A DNA stretch of 64,000 bases from Lathyrus oleraceus (Eukaryota; Streptophyta; Magnoliopsida; Fabales; Fabaceae). Position numbers and translations under genes: made by a program. Positions 10,764 through 20,600 of the stretch are shown piece by piece (within the stretch, counting starts at the first letter, position 1; every line of letters starts with the position of its first letter). The DNA lies in assembly GCF_024323335.1 (NCBI RefSeq), contig NC_066583.1:364353877-364417876 (forward strand), written 5' to 3'. The notes under the pieces are model-generated. The model worked only from the letters and a program-made list of their open reading frames with translations. It made no database searches and was not told the DNA's origin.

Positions 10764-12402
10764 CTAGTAATCTTCAACTGGTTGGTGAGCCAAATGGTCA
10801 GCCAAGACACTACCTTTGGTTGATTTCTGAGATCGGTATTCGATATCATACTCTGATAACAACATCTGCCAACGGGCAATCCTCCTAGTTAAAGCAGGAT
10901 TCTCAAATATATACTTGATTGGATCCATTTTAGATATCAACCAAGTGGTATTATTCAATATATACTGACGCAAACGCTTAGCAACCGAAGCCAATGTGCA
11001 ACAAGTTTTCTCAAGCATAGAATACCGAGTCTCATAATCGATGAACGTCTTACTGAGGTAGTAAATTGAAAATTATTTCTTTCCAATCTCATCTTCCTAA
11101 CCTAGAACACAACCCATACTCTCTTCAAGCACAGTCAGATACATGATCAACGGTCTTCCTTCAACAGGCGAAGACAGAATCGGAGGCTCAAGCAAATACT
11201 CTTTGATACTGTCAAAAGCTTTCTGGCAGTCTTCGGTCCAATCACAAGATTGATCTTTCCGAAGAAGCTTGAATATAGGCACACATGTGGCAGTCATATG
11301 TGAAATGAATCTTGAGATATAATTCAAGCGATGGAGAAAACCTCTGACTTGCTTCTCAGTTTTGGGTGCAGGTATCTCTTGTATTGCTTTGACCTTTGCA
11401 GGATCAACTTCAATACCCTTCTCGCTGACAATAAAGCCCAACAACTTACCAGAATGAACACCAAATGTACACTTATTTGGATTCAAGCGGAGTTTATACT
11501 TCCTCAAACGCTGGAATAACTTCAACAAATGCTTAACACGTTCCTCTTCATCATTAAATTTAGTAATCATATCATCAACATAGACTTCAATCTCTTTATG
11601 CATCAAATCAGGAAAAAGAGTAGTCATTGCTATCTGGTAGGTTGCACCATCATTCTTTAAACCGAAAGGCATCACTCTATAACAGAATGTTCCCCGGGGT
11701 GTAATGAATATGGTCTTCTCCATATCTTTGGGTGCCATCTTGATCTGATTATATCTGGAAAGTCTGTCCATAAACGAAAAGACTTTGAATTTAGCAGTAT
11801 TGTCTACCAACATATGAATGTGTGGCAGAGGGAAATCATATTTCGGACTAGCTTTGTTCAAATCTCTATAATCAACGCATATACAGACGTTTCCATCCTT
11901 CTTCGGAACAGGTACAATATTGGCCACCCATTGCGGATATTTATCGGTAACAAGAAAACTGGCGTCAATCTGCTTCTACACTTCTTCTTTGATCTTCACT
12001 GTCATGTCAGGATGAGTTCTTCTCAACTTCTGCTTGACCGGCAGGCATTCTGGCTTCAACGGAAATCTATGCTCTACAATCTCAGAATCCAACCCAGGCA
12101 TGTCTTGATAGGACCATGCAAATACATCTGAATACTCTCGAAGAAGATCAACCCACCCCTTCTTAACATCTGGACACAGTCGAGACCCAATCTTGACTTC
12201 CTTCACGTCATCCTCGGAACCCAAGTTGACTAACTCAATCTGCTCTTCGAATGGCTGAATGGCTTTTCCTTCATGCCTAAGAAGATGAGACAATTCATTA
12301 CTTACTTCTTCATCACTTCCTCAGCCTCAAACACAAGGAATTCAAAATTTGGTGAAGGAGTAGGATCACTGTATTCAATGGGGTTAGAAACCAACCTGCA
12401 TA
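10764..12402 (-). pseudogene. Reverse transcriptase and RNase H of Tat/Ogre element
   Basis: The order on the minus strand is a leader with PSPNFEFLVFEAEE (12370-12320), LSHLLRHEGKAIQPFEEQ, DVFAWSYQDMPGLD, then after a stop PQWVANIVPVPKKDG, CVDYRDLNKASP, FSFMDRLSRYNQIKMAP, MPFGLKN and the RT catalytic YVDDMI near 11570. The thumb and RNase H follow (GCVLG near 11100; LISKMDPIKYIFENPAL; SVLADHLAHQP). Related elements usually read GFSGYNQIKMAP where this copy has RLSR. Stops occur between 12293 and 11927 and near 11090. The region begins just inside a plausible splice acceptor, which fits Ogre elements, where an intron separates protease from RT. Confidence 0.88.
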
Positions 12403-12729
12403 ATGATTTGATATTTTGATTTTAGAGAAGTGAATTGTGACCAAATATTTATGCAGATGGACAATTATATTATTTATTTATGTTTTTTTGTGAGTACCAT
12501 TTTCAGAATAAAGCAAGAAGTAAAAATAAAACATCATAGATATGGATGAATAGAATTATATTTTATTCATGATCAAATTTGAAAATTCCCAAACAATGTC
12601 CACTTCTTCCTTAGGCATAGGAGAAGGATTTTCAAAACAAATAAAAGAAATTACTTAGATCAGTGCATAATAACAGGAATATCAATAGCAGTCCAATTGT
12701 CTCAAGCTTTTTCATGTGTTGGTTCTATG
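12403..12729 (-). other. Candidate 3' part of the Ogre-type intron
   Basis: Read on the minus strand, AT-rich sequence ends in ATTATGCAG at 12403 directly before GTTGG and the start of RT-side coding sequence. The acceptor is preceded by TCTAAAATC and pyrimidine-poor AT-rich sequence. The upstream part of the intron is replaced by the copia LTR from 12730. This is inference from motif and position. Confidence 0.4.
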
Positions 12730-13692
12730 TGTTGGCATCAATTTTGGTAAAACCTAGAGTTATCACAAGTTGTCACACATATTGTCTTGACATGTGATAT
12801 TAGTTTCCTGCAGGATGTTTAAATATGGTTGTGCAGGATTTAGCTAAGATGTCAGACCCGATGTTAAGACATGTGTATACAGAACATTCAGTCTGGATGT
12901 TATGTATCTTAAGATTGCGTTTTCATGCAAATATGTGTGTGATTATGTGGAGATTGAATGCGCTATTCAAGGAGTAATTTGATTTAAAACCAGAATGATC
13001 TATTTTCCAATAAGGGATGATTAGCTGTCGTTAATAAGAGGATACGCAAGGAAAATAGATTTAGGGTTTTATGATGCCCAGGCCCATTCAAAAGCTTCTA
13101 TTTAAAGGCCATGTAAAACCTGGTTTTAACACACAAGAAACGAACGAAATAGTGAGAGAGTTTTAAGGTTTTAGTCTTGTGTGAGCTTGTGTATTGTGAG
13201 CCATTCATTCATATTATTGATGTTTGAATTGGACTGACTTTTGTGTTGTAACTTGTCCACTCTAAGCTTTGAAGCAAGAGTGTGTGTTTACTTGGTTGAA
13301 GCTTTTAAGCAAGATCAAGTCTGTGTCCTTGAAGAGTGTCTTCTTTCTTTGTAATATTTGTTTTTATATCACTGTTGTGATTGAGGGGGAGTGAGTAGGG
13401 TCTCATATCTAAGAGTTCTTAGATAGAAGTCACACGGGTAGAGATTAGGTGAAAAGACTGTAACTTGAAGTTGTTTACTGAGAGTCTTTGAACTAATTCT
13501 ATTTAGTGGATTTCCTTCCTGGCTTGGTAGCCCCCAGACGTAGATGAGTTTGCACCGAACTGGGTTAACAATTGCTTGTGTCACTTGTTCAATTGTTTCT
13601 GTGTTTTCTGTCCTGTTTATATTTTAGTTGTTGTTCAGATATTAGTGTCGTGACATTACCTTCGACATCTCATATCTGATACCAGAATTTCA
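12730..13692 (+). mobile_element. 5' LTR of a SIRE/Maximus-like Ty1-copia element
   Basis: The LTR starts TGTTGGCATCAATTTTGG and ends AATTTCA, 963 bp long, and is followed by a copia-type primer binding site. A TATTTAAAGG box lies near 13098. The start sequence is the one I know from SIRE/Maximus LTRs in legumes. Only this LTR and the first part of gag remain; the rest of the element is not in the window next to it. Confidence 0.8.
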
Positions 13693-13694
13693 AT

Positions 13695-13706
13695 TGGTAT
13701 CAGAGC
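13695..13706 (+). other. Primer binding site (initiator tRNA-Met type)
   Basis: TGGTATCAGAGC, three bases after the LTR end, is complementary to the 3' end of plant initiator tRNA-Met, the usual Ty1-copia primer. Confidence 0.85.
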
Positions 13707-13759
13707 ACGCATCCTGCTCTTGTTTTGGGTGAGATCTTGGGACGTTACTTTCTGGTACT

Positions 13760-13898
13760 ATGGATAGAGACGGAGGATATGTACACAGACAACCAATTCT
13801 GGATGGATCTTACTATGACTACTAGAAACCTCGTATAATAGCCTTCTTGAAATCTTGGGATAATAAGGCTTAGAAGGTTGTTCTCACAGGCTAGGAAC
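13760..13898 (+). pseudogene. N-terminal gag fragment of the copia element
   Basis: From the ATG at 13760 the frame gives MDRDGGYVHRQPILDGSYYD, a stop, KPRIIAFLKSWDNKA, a stop, KVVLTG, a stop, E. SIRE/Maximus gags have tryptophan at each of the three stop positions, so each is a TGG to TAG change. The fragment ends at 13898 where an inverted LTR tip begins. Confidence 0.75.
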
Positions 13899-14118
13899 TG
13901 TAGCGGGGTTTTCGTTACCTTTAGGTTTATTGACTAAACCAAAAGTAAACATACAATTCGAGTCGCCACCGCACTTTTATTTGTCCAAAGGAAAGGCTAA
14001 AAAGCGAACAAAAGCCAAGTAAGAAGTTTTATCAAATCAAAAACTAATAAAAATGTCAGATATCTAGGTAAGGGGGTTGGTTATGAAATGGGAAGGTTTT
14101 ACGCACCCAAAACATCCT
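13899..14118 (-). mobile_element. Inverted LTR tip of a Tat/Ogre element
   Basis: On the minus strand this piece ends CCCCGCTACA and contains AAAAGTGCGGTGGCGACTC and GGGAAGG, matching the last 220 bp of the LTR ending at 22342. On its right it joins, near 14118, to plus-strand RNase H sequence of a second element. It interrupts the copia gag on its left. The right joint is placed to within about 10 bp. Confidence 0.7.
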
Positions 14119-15897
14119 TGGGCTGCTAAGCGTCTGCGCTAGTATATGTTAAATCATACTACTTGGTTGATATCCAAAATGGATCCAATCAAGTATATAT
14201 TCGAGAAGCCTGCTTTAACTGGGAGAATTTCCCGTTGACAGATGTTGTTATCAGAGTATGATATCAAATACCGGTCTCAGAAAGCGATCAAAGGTAGTAT
14301 CTTGGCTGACCATTTGGCTCACCAACCGATTGAATATTACCAGTCAGTGCAGTATGATTTTCCTGATGAAGAGATTTTGTACTTGAAAATGAAAGATTGT
14401 GATGAACCATTGCTTGAAGAAGGGCCAGAACCTGGTTCCCGTTGGGGCATGGTATTTGATGGAGTTGTTAATCAATATGGAAATGGCATTGGGGCAGTGA
14501 TTATTACTCCTCAAGGCACGCATCTACCATTTATAGATAGATTGACTTTAAAGTGTACAAACAACATGGCAGAATATGAAGCTTACATTATGGGGCTTGA
14601 AGAGGCCATGAATCTCAGAATCAAGTATTTGGATGTCTTTGGTGATTCGTCTTTGGTTGTGAAATAGATTAAAGGTGAATGGGAGACAAACCAACCCGGT
14701 TTAATACCATATAGAGATTATGTGAGGAGGATTTCAACTTTCTTTACAAAGGTTAAGTTTCATCATATCCCTCGAGATGAGAACCGGATGGCAGATGCTC
14801 TTGCAACGTTGGCATCAATGATTGTAGTGAAGTATTGGAATGAAGTTCCCAATTTGTTTGTGATGCGCCTTGATAGCCCAGCTCATGTGTTCGCTGTTGA
14901 AGAGGTCAAAGACGAGAAGTCGTGGTATTACGATATCAAATGTTTCCTCCAAAGTCAGACTTACCTGTCTGGGGCATCTTTGAAAGATAAAAAGACTTTG
15001 AGAAGATTAGCCGGTAATATCTACTTGTATGGTGATATACTATACAAGAGAAACTTTGACATGGTTTTGCTCAGATGCGTGGATAGACACGAAAAAGACT
15101 TGTTGATGGCTGAAGTGCATGAAGGTTCCTTTGGTACTCATTCCAATGGACATGCAATGGCAAAGAAGATGTTGCGAGCAGGTTACTATTGGCTGACAAT
15201 GGAATCTGACTATTGCAAGTTTGTGAAGAAATGCCACAAGTGTCAAATTTATGCTGATAAGATTCATGTTCCTCCGACACTATTGAATGTTATCTCTTCC
15301 CCATGGCCCTTCTCCATGTGGGGAATTGATATGATTGGGATGATTGAACCCAAAGCTTCGAATGGACATCGTTTCATTTTGGTGGCAATTTATTATTTCA
15401 CAAAATGGGTTGAAGCGGCGTCGTATACAAATGTAACCAAGCAAGTTGTTGTAAGGTTTATCAAGAATCAGATCATATACCGTTATGGTGTGCCGAGTAA
15501 GATCATTACTGATAATGGATGGAACTTGAATAACAATATGGTGGAAGCTCTTTGCAAAGACTTCAAGATCGCACATCATAATTCTTCTCCCTACAGACCC
15601 AAGATGAATGGGGTTGTTGAAGCTGCGAATAAGAATATCAAGAAGATTATCCAGAAGATGGTAGTCACATATAAGGATTGGCATGAGATGCTCCCATTTG
15701 CTTTACATGGGTATCGTACATCTGTTCGTACTTCAACAGGGGAAACCCCTTTCTCTCTTGTTTATGGTATGGAAGTAGTACTCCCCGTAGAGGTTGAGAT
15801 TCCTTCATTGCGTGTGCTCATGGAAGCTAAGTTGACTTAAGTTGAATGGTGTCAAACCAGGTTTGATCAGTTGAATTTGATAGAAGAGAAGAGATTG
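14119..15897 (+). pseudogene. RNase H - second RNase H - integrase fragment of Tat/Ogre pol
   Basis: One continuous frame encodes the end of the RT-linked RNase H (WLISKMDPIKYIFEKPAL, ILADHLAHQP), the Tat second RNase H (RWGMVFDGVVNQYGNGIG, NMAEYEAYIMGLEE, FGDSSLVV, DENRMADALATLAS) and integrase. The integrase has zinc residues (THSNGH, CHKCQ), first aspartate (WGIDMIG), second (IITDNGWN) and glutamate (NGVVEAANKN). Nonsense changes interrupt it at about 14138 (Q to TAG), 14236 (W to TGA), 14665 (Q to TAG) and 15838 (E to TAA); apart from these the frame is intact over more than 1.7 kb. After EEKRL at 15897 the integrase C-terminal domain, about 130 residues, is lost by deletion. Confidence 0.9.
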
Positions 15898-16211
15898 TTT
15901 CCTCGTGGATGGACTTCTTACTATTTGAAAACTTCTTACTATTTGAGTTTGTTTCCTCGTGGATGGTCTTTTATTTCAGTTTTCTCTCCAGTAGATTTTC
16001 TGGATGGAATTACTCCCCTTGAGTTATATCCTGAATGGGTTGAGTTTTGATTGACAGTTTTCTTTCTAGTTCTTACCTAGATGGATACTTTTGTCCCCTA
16101 AGAGTCTATTACCCAGTAACTGGTAATATTCTTATTAGTTTGCAATTTGTTACTTCTTGCCCAGTACCCGACAAAAGCACCCCTTTTTTCTCCTCAGTGG
16201 AGTCCCCTGTA
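15898..16211 (+). other. Deletion junction and filler after integrase
   Basis: Two copies of TTTCCTCGTGGATGG (15898 and 15950) enclose two copies of ACTTCTTACTATTTG. The latter also occurs, in a 23 bp perfect match, in the LTR near 22219. This looks like templated filler at a repaired break. After 15970 the sequence becomes the normal element tail. Confidence 0.55.
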
Positions 16212-17170
16212 AGTATATCCTTGATATGTTCATCTTAACCGGTGACGGATATCTTTCTTTCCCCCGCAGGAGTCTATCCTTGATATGTTCACTTTAACCA
16301 GTGACGAATATTCTCACCCTTGGTATTCTACCCAGTAAAAAGGTAGTTGTAATCCCTATTTTGTTCCTCAGAGAGTTAATCCTTGATATGTTCATCTTAA
16401 CCGATGACGGGTTTTCTTCTCCTTGTGGTCTTCTACCCAGTAACTGGTAGTTGTAAATCCAAATGTTCCCCTATGCAGAGTCTATCCTTGATATGTTCAC
16501 TTTAACCGGTGACGGATCTTCTCTTCTTTGGTATTCTATCCAGTAACTGATAGATGTAAATCCTACTTTGTCCCCTTTTCAGAGTCTATCCTTGATATGT
16601 TCACTTTAACCGGTGACGGATCTTCTCTTCTTTGGTCTTCTACCCAATAACCGGTAGTTGTAAATCCTACTTCGTCCCCTTGCAAAGTTAATCCTTGATA
16701 TGTTCATCCTAACCGATGACGGGTTCTCTCTTCGACGGTTTTCTATCCAGATTTCGATAGATGTAATTACCCTTTTTGTTCAGTTGGTATATCCTTGATA
16801 TGTTCATCATAACCGATGACGGGTATCCTCCTTGACATTTTCCAGGCAAGTTTATCCTTGATATGTTCATCTTAACCGATGACGGGTTTTCTTCCCTGTT
16901 GAGTTTATCCTTGATATGTTCATCCTAACCGATGATGGATACTCTCACCCTTGGTCTTCTGCCCAGTAACTGGTAGTTGTAAATCCTATTTTCTACAGTT
17001 TTTCCCCAGCAAGGTTATTCTTACCCAGTAACCGGTAATGAATACTCCCTCATGGCGGTTCCCAGCGAGTCATCCTTGATATGTTCATCCTAATCGATGA
17101 CGGATCTTCTCTCTGTAAGATCTTTATTATCTCCTTACCCAGTAACAGATAGTAGATAATAGATTTATGC
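16212..17170 (+). repeat. Interleaved two-motif repeat array in element tail
   Basis: At least ten copies of TCCTTGATATGTTCA, each followed after 1-5 bases by TAACCG-TGACGG, lie near 16219, 16277, 16380, 16486, 16589, 16692, 16792, 16855, 16907 and 17069. Between them stand seven or more copies of the imperfect palindrome TACCCAGTAACTGGTA, usually followed by TTGTAAATCC. Spacing is often close to 103 bp. The minus-strand relative at 7242-7460 has only two and one copies. No coding sequence is visible. Confidence 0.85.
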
Positions 17171-17636
17171 TCCTCATGTGTTGAAGTTTTTCCTCCCCAA
17201 TTGAGTTGAGTGCGCATTTCCTTAGTGAAATCGTTTTTCCTGCACGAGTCGAGTACCTCAGTTTTATCCTGACGTATTCGTATCCCCTGCAGATGTTGTT
17301 ATTTCCCCGGCTGAGTCTTTCCATTTTGTATGGAATTCCTCGAGTCCCCTAGTAGTTTTAAGTCGTAGTCTGGCCTACACATAACTCCTTTTTATCCCCT
17401 CAGAGTCTCTGTCGCCCCCAGCGAGTGCATTATACTCCTGCGGACCTTCAGTCTCTCTTATTTCTTTTTCCTTTGTGGCAATATCTCCCCACAGAGCATT
17501 AACTTTTGCATTCACATCATATGCATCATGAGGTCTCTTAGGGGCCAAAATTTGTTTCTCTATGTTGTTATTTAAGCCCATTCTACTGAGTCGACATGAA
17601 GATTTTAACCTTCGCCTCCTCAGTTAGAATGTCCTT
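17171..17636 (+). mobile_element. Remaining tail before the polypurine tract
   Basis: CCCC-rich phrases such as TTTCCCCGGCTGAG and CCCCAGCGAGT occur, as in the tail at 1-200. There is no domain in any frame. Confidence 0.55.
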
Positions 17637-17649
17637 AAATAGGGGCAGC
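17637..17649 (+). other. Polypurine tract of the plus-strand Tat/Ogre element
   Basis: AAATAGGGGCAGC directly precedes the LTR start TGTAAGACC; it matches the tract at 1698-1709. Confidence 0.85.
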
Positions 17650-20600
17650 TGTAAGACCCCAATTTTGACCCTAAGATCCCTCATGCAATTTCATCATAAG
17701 CATTAGCATTGGGATCATGTCTTGGCATCCTCCTTACCCCTCTTTCATTGGGTTTGTTTTGGGAGAGATCACCAAGCACTTTGTGATTGTATCATACTTG
17801 TATTTTATCATTTTACTAACCAAAATACCAAAATATATCTTTGCATTTGATTAACTCTTTTGTAGGAATGGCATGATCTCCATCGGTCTATCAAGTTTAT
17901 ATCTAGGGTTTAAGACCCCCATGGAAAAGAGTACAACCATGAATTGATACAAGAATGGTTATGAGCATCATATATGAGTTCCATTGGTTACTACATGTTA
18001 TATTGATCAAGTTTTCTTCAAGAATTTGAGGGTGATTTGCCTTGAAAACCCTAGTTTGACTGGGTATCTTGAGTAACTTCTCCAACAAGCTATCTCATCA
18101 ATTAATCAAATTTCTCAAGGGACACTTCAAAATTCATCATATTATGCATATATTATCTACCATGAGCCAAGAAAGTCAAGAGAATTGGAAATTAGCAAGT
18201 TGGTTGATGGTGGTTGGTCAGACGAATTCATCTGATCAAAACTGGGTCTCCCTAGACCCTATCTCCTACAATTTTCACCATATGAAAATGATTTCAAGAG
18301 AAAACTTACTCTAAATGGCATTCCAAACAACTTTCATGTTGAGATCTAGAGCTAGTTTTTCTTGGAAAATCATTTTCTATGTTGAAACATTATAGGTCAT
18401 TTTGTCTAAACCCTAATTTGAAAGTCAACTTCCCAAGGCCATAACTTGCTCAATTTTTATGATATGAAATATTTCCAAGTTTCACAATCAAATTCAAGGT
18501 GTCTACTTCAACTTTTATGTTTGTAGTGGGAGATAATTCAACTTTTTTTAGCATGTGATATGAGGCTACATTATAGGTCACTTTTGACCTATACCATTGA
18601 TCAAGTGATTTTTCCAAACTTCAAAAATACATAACTCTATCATTTAAAATCCAAATGACATGAAATTGGTTACCAGTTTGAAGGTCTTTAAGAGATGTAC
18701 AACTTTTATGAAGACACTTTTATCATTTGAAGCTCCTATAAAAAGTTAAGCAAGGTGGAATATTGAGACATATGGCTTGACACTTAGAAAAATTTTGATA
18801 TGTCAAAATTTTCCAAACTTCCACCTCAAATTTCTCTAAGTTCCAAGCTCAAAATGAAAAAGTGTTGAACATCAAAGTTGTTCCTCTTGATCTCACCTTT
18901 CCAAAGAGCTCAAATTCATTCATTTTGGATGAGAAATGCATAGGTTGCGCATGGCTTAAACAGGCTGATATCATTTGGTATGGATCAAACTTCAAACATC
19001 AATGTGCATTTGCCTTGCAATCCAAGCTTACTTCAGTGCATCTGATCTTCAAATTTGGACCTCTAGCAATCATTTCATGGGCTTATGCACGCCCATGCAA
19101 CATTACATCACCATTTTCCAAATTTGGAAAGTAAAAGAGAGTGTGCAATTATCAACCAATTCAGCTATAAATAGAGCTTCAATTGCTCATAAATGAAGAC
19201 ACAATCGCGCCAGCTTTGATCCCCCATTACAAACCCTCAATTCTCAAAGGATAAGCCTGATAAATTCTCTTGAATTTGAGCTTGAATCTGCACTGTTTTG
19301 GAATTCAATTCTCCAGGAATCCATTGATTCTTAACCTTTCCATTCTCTTCCTGCAAGCAAGTGGAGTGAGTCTAAGCACAAGCAAGATCAAGATCCATCG
19401 AGTTCAGACCTCCATTGGAGGTAATTTTCAGAAATTTTAAACTCTTCGATTCTCTTAAATTCTTGCTCAATTCTATTGATTCTTTGGTTGTCTGAAGTCC
19501 TACCAATGTAGGCAAGAAGATTGAGTTGCTTTGAGGTCAAATCGAAGCAACTCGGTTCATGTACCTCAAATTTCAATTCCACATATCTCTCAATATACTT
19601 GGAATTGGAATGAATGGAGGTCAGATTCGAGCTCAGTGCCATTTTTTCTTTAAGATCATGTCCTTGTTTTTCTTTTTGGTGATGGTTCATCTTGACCAGT
19701 CCGGTGAGGCTCACCGGAGAAGATGACCGGAGCTCTGACTCCGGCGATGACTTGGCCAACCTCTGAACCACATGATCCTCCTCTCACGTTTTAATCCTGA
19801 GCGTTGGTGTTGATTACCACATTTGCCACGCAGTTGACTCATGTCTATGTGGAGCGCGTGCTTTGGATCATCAGATCAGCCACCTCAATTAATGAGGGAG
19901 ATCTGATGGTCCACGTAATTTAGAATTTCTGAGTTTTCATTTTTATTGTATTTTCTTCAATAATTCATATTAAATTCAATATTGATCCAAAAAATATGAG
20001 ACTTTCACCAGAAAATATCAAATATTTTTCTATTTCATATTATGAATTAAAATTATTTTTTGGATCATTATTAATATTTTTCATGAATTAATTGATTTTG
20101 CATTTGTTTTTAATTGTTTAAAAATATTTTTAAATGTCCAAAAATTATGAAAATTTTCTCCAAGGTCCTTTGACCTTGTTTGACCTATGATAAATCTCAT
20201 GGCCATTTCTTTGGTGTTTTGATGAGATTTTAGGAATTGGACAAAACATATTTGATTTAAATGCATTATTTTATTATTTTTAATTGAATAAATGTCAATT
20301 AAATTTTGTTGACCATTTGTATTGACTTGTATGAGTTTGCTTATTGTTGTTGGACCTTGGTCAAGGTTGATTTGACTTTGTTAAGTTAATATCATTGGAT
20401 TTAGGGGATTGATGGAATGTACATTCCATCTTCCAAAATGAATGAATGATATTAATTTAATAAAAGTCCTCATTTGACCAATTTGTGATCTCATTCACCC
20501 CTTTCCCACTTCATCTCATCCCTCTTCTTTGTTCATTCATTTCCATTTGGCCTATGACATCTCAAAGTCCTAATGCTAGTTAATTGAAAAATTGACATGA

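Larger units (their letters stand above)
6700..12729 (-). mobile_element. Decayed Tat/Ogre-like element, minus strand
   Basis: Reading the minus strand, this element runs from a candidate intron acceptor (12402) through RT, two RNase H domains and integrase to a repeat-containing tail and a truncated 3' LTR. Its protein fragments are close relatives of those at 14119-15897. The gag-protease half is missing; its place is taken by a copia LTR that starts at 12730. Several stops and at least one frameshift make it non-functional. Confidence 0.8.

Noticed and set aside
12730..13692. Solo LTR
   Set aside because: A primer site and gag start follow directly, so it is a 5' LTR of a truncated element.
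16212..17170. Regularly spaced repeats resembling a CRISPR array
   Set aside because: Spacers are themselves related, repeats are diverged, and the array lies in the tail of a plant retroelement with its polypurine tract and LTR after it.
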